Assembly (NCBI RefSeq): GCF_012033695.1
Contig: NZ_JAAVJI010000008.1
Location: 62,001 to 126,000 of the forward strand
DNA length: 64,000 nt
Source of the DNA: Pseudomonas quercus
GTDB lineage: Bacteria; Pseudomonadota; Gammaproteobacteria; Pseudomonadales; Pseudomonadaceae
Direction of reading: 5' to 3'
Each line of letters opens with the position of its first letter. The stretch's first letter is position 1. Positions 12,268 through 20,993 of the stretch are shown here, piece by piece. Position numbers and translations under genes: made by a program. The notes beneath the pieces are model-generated. The model worked only from the letters and a program-made list of their open reading frames with translations, was not told the DNA's origin and did no database searches.

Positions 12268-13562
12268 GTGGCGCTGGCGGGTCACTCCGTACAACACCAG
12301 CCCTACCACCAGCATCACCCCGGCGCGCAGCCAGGTTGCCGGCCCTTGCTGGGCGAGCAACAACACGCAAGACACCACCGCTAAGGCTGGAAATACCCAG
12401 TGCACGCGGAAGTGGGCTTCAGCCACCGTGTCCCGCTTGAGTACCAGTACTGCCACGTTGGTGCTCAGGAACACGAACAGCAATAGCAGCACCACGGTTT
12501 CGGCCAGTATTTCCAGGGTGCTAGTAAACGTTAGGGCGATAGCGACCAGGGTGGTAGCCAGGATGGCCCAACCCGGTGTCCGCCGTTTGGGCAGAACGCG
12601 CCCGAGCACCTCAGGCAACAAGCCTTCGCGGGCCATGCCATAGGCCAGCCGGCTGGCCATGATCATGGTCAGCAGCGCGCCATTGGCGACGGCGATCAGG
12701 GCGATCACCGCAAACCAGCGTGAAGGAATACCCAGGCCAGACGCGCTGATCACATCCATCAGCGGTGCACTGGACGCCTTGAGCTGGTCTACCGGCAGTA
12801 CCAGTGCGGCGCCGGCCCCTACCAACAGGTACATCGCCCCGGCAATGAGCAGGGCGCTGAACAACGCGCGCGGGTATACGCGCCGTACGTCCTGCACCTC
12901 TTCGGCCAGGTTGGCAGACGTTTCGAAGCCTACAAATGAATAGAAGGCCAACAGGGAGGCGCCTAGAATCGCAGCGGCAGGGGCCTGGGAATCCACTTCC
13001 AATAAACGCGCTGGCACGGCTTGGCCACCCGCTGCGAACCAGCCTGCGGCCACCACCACCATCACCAGGCCGCTCAATTCAACCAGGGTCATCACCAGGT
13101 TAGCGCGCAGCGACTCCTTGATGCCTTGGGCATTGAGCAGCGCCACAATCACCAGAAAACAGCCGCTGCCCAACTGGAGGGCCAGTGCACGAACACACCC
13201 AGGTAGTCACCGGCAAAGGCCTTGGCCAGCCCGGCAGCACTGGTTACCCCAGCGGCCAACATGGAAAACCCGACCAGAAAGGACAGCAACGGCTTGCCAA
13301 ACGCTCGCTCAGCAAATACCGCAGCGCCTCCCGCCCGAGGGTATTTGGTAACCAACTCGGCATAGGAGGCTGCCGTGAGCAAGGCGAAGAAGAGGGCAAT
13401 CAGCAGCGGCGCCCAGATCGCCCCGCCCACACGCCCGGCAATGGTGCCTGCCAAGGCGTATACCCCGGCGCCCAGTACATCGCCCAAGATAAACAGCAAC
13501 AGCAAAGGGGTGGTGATGACGCGCCGAAGGGTGTGTGGCGGGCTCTGGGTAGCAGTAGTCAT
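12262..13562 (-). pseudogene. APC-family amino acid permease, frameshifted near 13,165
   Basis: Two minus-strand frames together make one amino acid-polyamine-organocation permease. The first, from the ATG at 13562 (GGAG upstream), encodes 137 residues with the conserved first helix GDVLGAGVYALAGTIAGRVGG and stops after VFVHWPSSWAAAVFW. The second frame resumes the family sequence at LALQLGSGCFLVIVALLNAQGIKES and continues through about eight further hydrophobic segments to the stop at 12262. The break is a net frame change around 13155-13175, about one third into the gene. The joined product would be about 435 residues, a normal length. As read, the gene is inactive unless the frameshift is a sequencing error. 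The substrate cannot be told; the family suggests cationic or branched amino acids. Confidence 0.82.
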
Positions 13563-13678
13563 ATGGGAAGCGCTCCAGCAAGGCGGCAGATGCCGCAGTG
13601 CTAGGTGAGAGCGCCCTGCCTGGGCAATGGTTCTGCTCGGCTGTTAACTGCTAACCGTTGCGGCGCTTACCGGTACAC

Positions 13679-14104
13679 TCAGAACCGGAACGCCTGGCGA
13701 CCGATCAACAGCCATGTGCCATGCTGATTCTGCCAGACCTGGAAGTTTTCAATTTCGGTCGGGACCACCTTGCCGCTATTCACGGCTTCAGCGGAAAAGT
13801 GGTTGCGTACGAGCGCTGTGTCACCGGACAGGGTGATGGTTTGGTTGACCATCTTGAGCCAGTTGAAACCACTACGTCCTGTTTCGATGTCGGCGATAAA
13901 CGCGGCCTTGTCCTGTACTTTGCCGCTGGAGTGGCCATAGCTAAGGTTATCCGCCGTCAAGGCTTGCAGTTGGGGAATATCTTTATGCCACATCGCCTGG
14001 GTAAGCTTGTCTACCGCGTCAGCCACCTCCTGCTCAGGGGCGGCGGCAGCTACTGCCCCTGCATACAGACAAGCCAGCCCTACCAGCAATCGTGATGCAT
14101 TCAT
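13679..14104 (-). CDS. Exported NTF2/SnoaL-like (DUF4440-type) protein
   Basis: The 141-residue product begins with a cleavable signal peptide (hydrophobic core to about residue 20, AAAA-PEQE junction). It continues with the alternating helix/strand pattern of the NTF2-like fold: helices around residues 22-45, then strands with LSYGHSSGKVQDK, WLKMVNQTITLSGDTALVRNHF and a terminal FQVWQNQHGTWLLIGRQAFRF. Such periplasmic single-domain proteins are common in Pseudomonas, sometimes as stress or catabolic accessory proteins. No catalytic function can be assigned. A GGAAAG sequence precedes the ATG at 14104, and a 9-bp inverted repeat lies just upstream (14127-14151). Confidence 0.75.
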   Translation of the reverse strand: MNASRLLVGLACLYAGAVAAAAPEQEVADAVDKLTQAMWHKDIPQLQALTADNLSYGHSSGKVQDKAAFIADIETGRSGFNWLKMVNQTITLSGDTALVRNHFSAEAVNSGKVVPTEIENFQVWQNQHGTWLLIGRQAFRF

Positions 14105-14126
14105 TCAGTGCTTTCCTTGTTGTTAT

Positions 14127-14151
14127 GATGTCCGCCAAGTTAGCGGACATC
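14127..14151. promoter_or_regulatory. 9-bp inverted repeat upstream of the NTF2-like gene
   Basis: GATGTCCGC and GCGGACATC flank a 7-nt spacer (CAAGTTA), 23 bp before the start codon at 14104. The symmetry and position suit a repressor operator (TetR/MarR type) or a 5'-UTR hairpin. No regulator gene is adjacent. Confidence 0.4.
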
Positions 14152-14249
14152 GTACAACCTAGCAGAAAAGCAGAACGTTTCCAGCGACCTTAGTAAAAGC
14201 TGCCTGGTTGGCCATCGTAACCGCTTAACAGGGGCATCACGAAGACGTG

Positions 14250-14360
14250 TCAGATAGCGTGGCGGCCACACGTTCTGTATTCCACAAAACTAATGAAGGC
14301 CTCAGGCGATTTATCACCGTCCAAGTCGTCCAGGCTCAGGTTGATTTCCTGTTTGCTCAT
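14250..14360 (-). CDS. Possible 36-residue peptide gene
   Basis: A minus-strand frame starts at an ATG (14360) with GGAAG 5 nt upstream and runs to a TGA at 14250. The product begins MSKQEINLSLDDLDGDKS and ends FVEYRTCGRHAI. The acidic, leader-like first half and the short second half with one cysteine and aromatic residues are compatible with a ribosomally made peptide precursor, a leader peptide or a degraded gene remnant. No modification enzyme is adjacent; neighbours are an NTF2-like protein and modC. The call rests only on start, ribosome site and composition. Confidence 0.35.
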   Translation of the reverse strand: MSKQEINLSLDDLDGDKSPEAFISFVEYRTCGRHAI

Positions 14361-14481
14361 GGTCGCTTCCTTCAGGGGCTGACACGGCACCAATACGCTG
14401 TGTCTTGGACCGCAAGCCTAAAGAAACCCGTGTAGGGGCAACAGCTGTTGAAATGACGGTAGACAAGGCTCGGCAGAGGGG

Positions 14482-15570
14482 CTAGCCCAACACCGCCACA
14501 CCCTTGATCTGTGCCCAGGCGTGCATGCCCGGCTGCAGCCCAAGGTGGGCAACGGAGTAGCGCGACAGCCGCGCCAGCAGGGGCGTGCCGCGGCAGTCCA
14601 AGGCCAGCACCGTATCAACCAGGCCCTCACCGCCGGCTTGTTCACCTACCACCACCGGCAACCGATTAAGAATGCTGCTGTGGCTGTGGGCGTCCAGGCT
14701 CAGGCTTACATCCCGTGCCAGTACCCGCACCCGCAGGCGGCTGCCCACTGGGCGTTCATGGTGAGGAACGCGAAGGGTGACGCCGCATGTACCAACGCTC
14801 AGGTGCAGCAGCTTCCACTGCGTGTCGTACCCGGTCACCTGGCCCTCCATCACCACGCCGGCATCCAGGCCGCGGGCCACAGGCAGGTCCAGTTGCGTCA
14901 GCAGGTCGTTCAGCGGGCCGCTGGCGGTCACCCGCCCCTGGTCCAGCAACACCAAGTGATCGGCAAGGCGGGTGATTTCCTCGGCCGCATGGCTAACGTA
15001 GATCACGGGAATGGCCAGGTCTTCGCGCAGGCGCTCCAGGTACGGCAGGATCTCAGCCTTGCGCTCGCTGTCCAGCGCGGCCAGGGGTTCGTCCATCAGC
15101 AACAACCGTGGCTCACGCAGCAGGGCCCGTGCAATGCCGACCCGTTGGCGCTCGCCGCCTGACAACCCGTCCGGTCGCCGGGCCAGTAGGTGGTCGATAC
15201 CCAGCGTACGGCACAGCGCTGCCTGGCTCAGGGTACGTCGCCTTGGCAACAGGCGGCGCCACCCATAGGCCAGGTTGCCGGCCACTGTCAGGTGAGGAAA
15301 CAGGCTGGGTTCCTGGAACACATAACCGATCGGGCGACGGTGCGTGGGCATACACGTGCGGCTCGCGGTGTCTTCCCAGGTAGCGCCATTGACCTGGATA
15401 AACCCTGTGCCCGCCGGTTCCAGGCCGGCCAGCCAGCGCAGCAGGGTTGTTTTGCCCGAGCCGGACGGCCCACTGATGGCGGTGACGCCTGATCCTGGCA
15501 GGCTCAGGTTGATGTCCAGGCTGAACCCCGGCCGAACCAGGCCTGCGCGAAGCTCGATAGGCGGGCTCAT
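14482..15570 (-). CDS. modC: Molybdate ABC transporter ATP-binding protein ModC
   Basis: The 362-residue ATPase has Walker A (GPSGSGKTT near residue 34), the ABC signature LSGGERQR, Walker B (LLLMDEPLAALD) and a C-terminal mop/TOBE-like molybdate-binding domain (about residues 290-355), the hallmark of ModC. It energises uptake of molybdate through ModB on the cytoplasmic face. It follows modB with no gap: the modB stop ends one base before the modC ATG at 15570, so translational coupling is likely. It is the last gene of modABC, presumably under the ModE-like site upstream of modA. Confidence 0.95.
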   Translation of the reverse strand: MSPPIELRAGLVRPGFSLDINLSLPGSGVTAISGPSGSGKTTLLRWLAGLEPAGTGFIQVNGATWEDTASRTCMPTHRRPIGYVFQEPSLFPHLTVAGNLAYGWRRLLPRRRTLSQAALCRTLGIDHLLARRPDGLSGGERQRVGIARALLREPRLLLMDEPLAALDSERKAEILPYLERLREDLAIPVIYVSHAAEEITRLADHLVLLDQGRVTASGPLNDLLTQLDLPVARGLDAGVVMEGQVTGYDTQWKLLHLSVGTCGVTLRVPHHERPVGSRLRVRVLARDVSLSLDAHSHSSILNRLPVVVGEQAGGEGLVDTVLALDCRGTPLLARLSRYSVAHLGLQPGMHAWAQIKGVAVLG

Positions 15571-16263
15571 TCAACGGCCCCCCACGGGTTCACTGCGTTT
15601 GCGGTACAGCAGCCACAACACCGCGAAGGAGAACACCACCATCACCGCCGCGAGGCCGTGAGCCTGGGCGTACGCCATGGCCTCCACATGGTCGAACAAC
15701 TGAACGGAGACCACGCGGGTCTTGTCCGGAATATTGCCGCCAATCATCAGCACCACACCAAACTCGCCCACCGTGTGCGCAAAGCCCAGGACGGTGGCGG
15801 TGAGCAGCCCTGGCTTGGCCAGGGGGAGTGCCACGGTGAAAAACCGGTCCATGGGCGAGGCGCCAAGCGTGGCCGCCGCTTCCAACGGGCGCTGCCCCAT
15901 GGCCTGGAAGGCGTTCTGCAAGGGCTGCACCACGAAGGGAAGGGAATACAGGGCAGAACCCACCACCAAGCCCCCAAAGGTGAATACCAGCGTACCCAGG
16001 CCTAACCACGTGGTGAATTGCCCCACCCAGCCATGGGGCCCCATCAACAGCAGCAGGTAAAACCCGATCACGGTAGGCGGCAGCACCAGGGGCAGGGCTA
16101 CCACGGCGCTGGCCACCGAGCGCCAGCGCGAACGCGTAAAGGCCAGCCACCACGCGACAGGTACGCCCACGAGCAATAGCAGCAGTGTGGTAACGCCCGC
16201 CAGCTTCAGGGTCAACCAGAGGGCCGCGTAGTCGCCAGGGCTTAGGTCAATAAGTGGCGGCAT
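15571..16263 (-). CDS. modB: Molybdate ABC transporter permease ModB
   Basis: This 230-residue inner-membrane protein has five to six hydrophobic segments and the permease signature [25 protein letters not shown], which contacts the ATPase. Length and sequence match ModB. It is packed between modC and modA: its ATG at 16263 directly abuts the modA stop (16264-16266). With ModA and ModC it imports molybdate, needed for molybdenum cofactor enzymes. Confidence 0.95.
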   Translation of the reverse strand: MPPLIDLSPGDYAALWLTLKLAGVTTLLLLLVGVPVAWWLAFTRSRWRSVASAVVALPLVLPPTVIGFYLLLLMGPHGWVGQFTTWLGLGTLVFTFGGLVVGSALYSLPFVVQPLQNAFQAMGQRPLEAAATLGASPMDRFFTVALPLAKPGLLTATVLGFAHTVGEFGVVLMIGGNIPDKTRVVSVQLFDHVEAMAYAQAHGLAAVMVVFSFAVLWLLYRKRSEPVGGR

Positions 16264-17081
<818 letters not shown>

Positions 17082-17229
17082 AGCAGGCCTATCTGCCACC
17101 CGCCGCTAGCGTGCCAAGGTGCACTGGCAAGGCTGGGGTTGTCACGGCATCGAGGCAAATCATCGAGTGCGATGAAAGGCGGCAATGATACCCTCTGCCA
17201 CCCCCTTTACGCGCAGGAGCCTGCACCCC

Positions 17230-17967
17230 ATGAAGCGGTTAGCCGTATTGCTGTTTCCTTTCATTGCCGCGACTGCCCAGGCACAACCCGTGCTGGAGCA
17301 GGACCTGCCACTGGGTTACCTGGCCCAGCCCGGCACAAACCCACCCGCTCAACCCCTGATCATTCTCTTGCATGGCTCTGGATCAAACGAAGAGGACCTG
17401 TTCTCGTTGTGTGACGAACTGGTACCCGATGCCACGTGCCTATCGTTGCGCGCGCCTTTGAAGGTAGGCGACACGCGCTACCAGTGGTTCAGCAAAACGC
17501 CAAGCGATGGGCCCTACGAGGGTGTCGAGGAGGACGTAAAACGTAGCCTGGCTGACCTGCGGGCCTTTATTGCCCGGGCCCAGGCCAAGTACGGCGTGCG
17601 ACCTGCCCGTACCTACCTTGTAGGCTTCAGCCAAGGGGCCATGATGAGCTATGAAGTGGCGTTGCGGGACCCGCAGGCTGTTGGCGGCATTGTGGCGCTG
17701 AGCGGCAAGTTGAATGCCGATCTACGGCAGGACCTCGCCAAGGCCACTACGCGTTCGCCTGTGCCAGTGTTTATCGGCCACGGAACGGCTGACAGCGTAT
17801 TGCCTTACGGCGACGCGACACAGGCCAATGAGCAATTGATAAAGGCAGGCATACACCCCAGCTTTCATGCCTATCCGGGCATGGGCCATGGTGTGAGTGA
17901 CACAGAGGTGGGTGACGTGCGCACCTGGCTGATGCAGGTGATGGAGAAGGGCGCCGCCGCGCAGTAA
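17230..17967 (+). CDS. Secreted alpha/beta-hydrolase, carboxylesterase/phospholipase family
   Basis: The product has a signal peptide (MKRLAVLLFPFIAATAQA) and then a compact alpha/beta-hydrolase of the YpfH-type carboxylesterase group. It shows the oxyanion-hole HGSGSNE, the nucleophile elbow GFSQG, the acid near GTADSVLP and the catalytic histidine in GMGHGVSD. It probably hydrolyses short-chain esters or acyl groups in the periplasm or outside the cell. The start at 17230 is preferred over 17185 because AGGAG sits about 11 nt upstream and the signal peptide then begins normally. The gene is monocistronic and convergent with the epimerase gene. Confidence 0.85.
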   Translation: MKRLAVLLFPFIAATAQAQPVLEQDLPLGYLAQPGTNPPAQPLIILLHGSGSNEEDLFSLCDELVPDATCLSLRAPLKVGDTRYQWFSKTPSDGPYEGVEEDVKRSLADLRAFIARAQAKYGVRPARTYLVGFSQGAMMSYEVALRDPQAVGGIVALSGKLNADLRQDLAKATTRSPVPVFIGHGTADSVLPYGDATQANEQLIKAGIHPSFHAYPGMGHGVSDTEVGDVRTWLMQVMEKGAAAQ

Positions 17968-17994
17968 CCCTGCCACACGAGGCGGCAGGGTTAC
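17964..17994. terminator. Bidirectional terminator hairpin
   Basis: GTAACCCTGCC and GGCAGGGTTAC form perfect 11-bp arms around a 9-nt loop. The hairpin overlaps the esterase stop codon and sits between two convergent genes. Confidence 0.65.
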
Positions 17995-18002
17995 CAGCAG
18001 GG

Positions 18003-20585
18003 TTACGCGGTGGTGGTGTGGTGCTCGGTGTCAGGGGTGGTCCCCAGCACTACCACATCGGTGTGGGTGCCGGCATCCGTCGCCGTAGTGCTGGTGGTGG
18101 CGGTGCTGGCTGGCGTGGTGGTGGCGAACACGAAGTTGGCCGCCGTCAGGTCGGTGCTGTGGTTACCAGACAACGACACTTCGAAGCGGTTGCCACTGGC
18201 GTCCGCGTCCAGGTCCTTGAGGTAGGTACGGTTGCTGGCCGCGTTGTACACAATGGACAAGGTGTCATTGTGCCCGTCGCCCAGGGCTGTGAAGCCCAGT
18301 GCCGACACGTCGATCTTGTCTTCGGCTGCATTGAAGTCGAGGATCAGGTCGGTCGCGCTGGTGCTGGCGGTGCGATAGCTGTCGGTCAGGTGATCGAAGC
18401 GGAAGGTATCCGCGCCCGAACCGCCGCTCAGCTTGTCCACGCCTGCGCCGCCGATCAGGATGTCATTGCCCGACGTGCCATTGAGCACGTCATTACCGTT
18501 GGTGCCCTGAACCGTGGTGCCGGTCGCTGGCGCTGCGAACACAAAGCTGGAGGCGGTCAGGTCGTTGACGTGGTTGCCCTGGATCGACAGCTCGAAACGG
18601 TTGCCGTTGGCATCCATGTCGCGGCTCTTGATGTAGGTCCGGGTGCCGGCATCGTTGAGCACGATTTGGATCGTGTCGCTGTAGCCAGAACCAATACCCG
18701 TGATGCCCAGGGCCGACAGGTCGATCTTGTCAGTGGTCACGTCGAAGTCGGTGATGCGGTCGCCTTGGTCCGTACCGCCTGTGGCATAGCTGCGGAAGCT
18801 GTCGCTGACAGCGGTATACACAAAGGTGTCGGCGCCGTCGCCACCGGTCAGGGTGTCGGCACCTGCGCCACCGTAGATCACGTCATTGCCGGCGCCAGCG
18901 TTGATGGTGTCCGAGCCGCCCAGGCCGTACAGCGTCTCGCTCATGGCAGTGCCGGTCAAAGTGTCGGCACTGTCGGTGCCCTGCACCACGTACTTGAACA
19001 CGAAGTTGTCAGCGGTGAGGCTGGCAACCAGGTTGCCGGCCAGGCCCAGCTCGAAACGGTTGCCGTTGGCATCGGCCTCAAGGCTTTTCACGTAGGTGCG
19101 GTCGGTGGTGCTGTTGTACACCACGGACAGGGTCCCGTTGTAACCGTTACCCAAGCCGGTGAAGCCCAACTGGCCCAGGTCGATCTTGTCCTGGCTAGCA
19201 TTGAAGTCAGTGATCAGATCGGTGTTGGAGGTGGTGCTGGTGCGGTAGCTGTCGGTAATGGCATCGAAACGGAAGGTGTCGGCGCCGTCGCCACCGGTGA
19301 GGGTGTCCTTGCCAGCACCGCCCACGATCACATCATTACCACCGGCGCCATTGAGGGTGTCGTTACCGGCGCCGCCCAGGATCAGGTCCGCAACGGCAGT
19401 GCCGTCCAAAGTGTCACGGCCGGCGGTGCCGTCGATTTCGTGCAGCGGTACGGTAGCGCTCGCATAGCTGCCGTCGCCGTACACCAGGGTGCTGCCCTTG
19501 GTGGTGCCAGTGATGGTGTTGCCCACGATGGCGTTGCCGTCGGTGCCGTCTTCGTTACGCTCGGCAACGCCGTAGGTCGACCCCATGCCGCCGGTGATAG
19601 TGTTGCTTTCGATGGTGTTGTTGTTGCCAGCATAGAAGCTGCCAGACACCCCGGTGGTGTCGTCATAGGACTGGATGATGATCTCAGGCACCGGGTTGGT
19701 CTGGCCGTTGGACGTAAGGGTGTTGTCCACCACAGTCACGCCATTGGAACCGTACAGGCGAACGCCAGCACTGCCGTTGTCATGGATGTCCACGCCACTG
19801 ACGGTCACGTCAGAAGACATCTTGACCAGGATGCCTTCGGCACCGTTGCCATAAATGGCGCCACCCGTAATGGTGATGTCGTGGGGTGACGGAATGTTCT
19901 CGCTACCACGCTGCACAACGATCCCGGTGCTGCCGTTGCCGTAGGCTACGTTGTCCACCAGGCTGAAGCTGTTGGTGCTGGTGACCACGTTGAAACCATG
20001 GCGGTCGTTGCCGTAGGCCACGTTGTTCTTGAACGTGCTGTCAATCAGGTAATCCGCTACGAAACCGTCCAGGCCGTTGCCATGGGAGACACAGTTCTGG
20101 ATCACCATGTTCACGGTCTGCTCGTGCGGGTCAAAGCCATAGCCCTCACAGTCCTTGATTTCAACGCCGTCCAAGGTCACGTTGCTGTCCTGGCCTTCCT
20201 GGCCAGGGGCATAGCCATTGAACCAGCCGTCGATCTTGCCGCTGGTGTTGGCGCGGTTGCCGTCGATGGTGAGGTTGCTCAGGCCGAAATCATGAGTTTC
20301 CTCAGCATAGGCCGAGCGCACGATACCGGTAACTGCCTGGTTCCAGCCATCAGCCAGCTTGAGCGTAGTGGCGCCCATGCCATCGCCAGACATGTAGACG
20401 TTGCTCTTGAGCATGATGCAACCGTCGGAGGGCTCTTCGCCGCCAGACACGATGTAGGTGCCGCTCGGCACATAAACCTGCCCGCCGCCAGCAGCCGAAG
20501 CGGCGTCCACGGCCGCTTGGATGGCCGCGGTGTCGTCTGTAACGCCGTCGCCTACTGCACCGTAATCTTTAACATTGAAGATCAT
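18003..20585 (-). CDS. AlgE-type mannuronan C5-epimerase, one A-module and three R-modules
   Basis: The 860-residue protein starts with a right-handed beta-helix catalytic A-module (about residues 1-380; N-terminus MIFNVKDYGAVGDG). With this start, K117, Y149, D152 (in YGFDPHE), H154 and D178 fall at the numbers I recall for the catalytic residues of Azotobacter AlgE4. This supports both the identity and the ATG at 20585 (AGGAG upstream). Three R-modules follow, each with RTX nonapeptides (GGAGNDTL, GGDGADTF type) and a conserved DANGNRFEL segment; they bind calcium and alginate and act in type I secretion. There is no N-terminal signal peptide, as expected. The enzyme would convert mannuronate to guluronate in extracellular alginate. 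No alginate genes or type I exporter are adjacent. It is distinct from periplasmic AlgG. Confidence 0.92.
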   Translation of the reverse strand: MIFNVKDYGAVGDGVTDDTAAIQAAVDAASAAGGGQVYVPSGTYIVSGGEEPSDGCIMLKSNVYMSGDGMGATTLKLADGWNQAVTGIVRSAYAEETHDFGLSNLTIDGNRANTSGKIDGWFNGYAPGQEGQDSNVTLDGVEIKDCEGYGFDPHEQTVNMVIQNCVSHGNGLDGFVADYLIDSTFKNNVAYGNDRHGFNVVTSTNSFSLVDNVAYGNGSTGIVVQRGSENIPSPHDITITGGAIYGNGAEGILVKMSSDVTVSGVDIHDNGSAGVRLYGSNGVTVVDNTLTSNGQTNPVPEIIIQSYDDTTGVSGSFYAGNNNTIESNTITGGMGSTYGVAERNEDGTDGNAIVGNTITGTTKGSTLVYGDGSYASATVPLHEIDGTAGRDTLDGTAVADLILGGAGNDTLNGAGGNDVIVGGAGKDTLTGGDGADTFRFDAITDSYRTSTTSNTDLITDFNASQDKIDLGQLGFTGLGNGYNGTLSVVYNSTTDRTYVKSLEADANGNRFELGLAGNLVASLTADNFVFKYVVQGTDSADTLTGTAMSETLYGLGGSDTINAGAGNDVIYGGAGADTLTGGDGADTFVYTAVSDSFRSYATGGTDQGDRITDFDVTTDKIDLSALGITGIGSGYSDTIQIVLNDAGTRTYIKSRDMDANGNRFELSIQGNHVNDLTASSFVFAAPATGTTVQGTNGNDVLNGTSGNDILIGGAGVDKLSGGSGADTFRFDHLTDSYRTASTSATDLILDFNAAEDKIDVSALGFTALGDGHNDTLSIVYNAASNRTYLKDLDADASGNRFEVSLSGNHSTDLTAANFVFATTTPASTATTSTTATDAGTHTDVVVLGTTPDTEHHTTTA

Positions 20586-20993
20586 TGCCTGCTCCTGGTC
20601 CATCGCTAGACGGCGGGCGCCGGGAGGGGCTCGCTGTCAATCCTGATGTGTCAATAGTTTGTCGTTTCGGGAAAATCAGAGGGGCATGGGGCACCTCGCC
20701 AGCTGTGACCAAGCCGCTGAGAGGAAGTTTTCCCATAACCCCTATGTGAGTGAAATATAATTTTGCCACTACATCGCTAATCGGCTGTAACGCCCGTGAT
20801 ACAAGGCTTGTAGCCAAAATGGGCGTCGCGCTATAAGTGATGGCTAAGTGCCAAATAGTTCCACACTGCCATCACGCAATCTGTTACTGTTAATGTCAAT
20901 CGACCGGCCCTTTTTCCTAAAAAATGCTAGATACATAGGTAACCTGTTGATTAATAACATTTAATTAGCAGAGTTTAGAACGGATACCACGCG
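20586..20993. other. Divergent intergenic region, epimerase / PvdP-like gene
   Basis: This 408-bp AT-rich region has no credible gene and separates two divergent genes. Promoters for both must lie here, but I could not fix -35/-10 boxes. GTGATGGC (20837-20844) and GCCATCAC (20868-20875) form an inverted pair 23 nt apart, a possible protein-binding site. I saw no iron-starvation (PvdS) box of the TAAAT-N16-CGT kind. Confidence 0.5.

Larger units (their letters stand above)
14105..14481. other. Intergenic region between the NTF2-like gene and modC
   Basis: The 377 bp contain an inverted repeat (14127-14151) and one candidate short gene on the minus strand (14250-14360), both listed separately. 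The plus-strand frame 14247-14435 has no ribosome binding site or recognisable product and is not called. No obvious modC terminator with a T-tract was seen. Confidence 0.5.

Noticed and set aside
14247..14435. 62-codon plus-strand frame
   Set aside because: No ribosome site and no similarity; the minus-strand 36-codon frame has the better start.
18018..19889. 623-codon plus-strand frame antisense to the epimerase
   Set aside because: Shadow frame; the minus strand encodes a clear AlgE-type enzyme with catalytic residues and RTX repeats.
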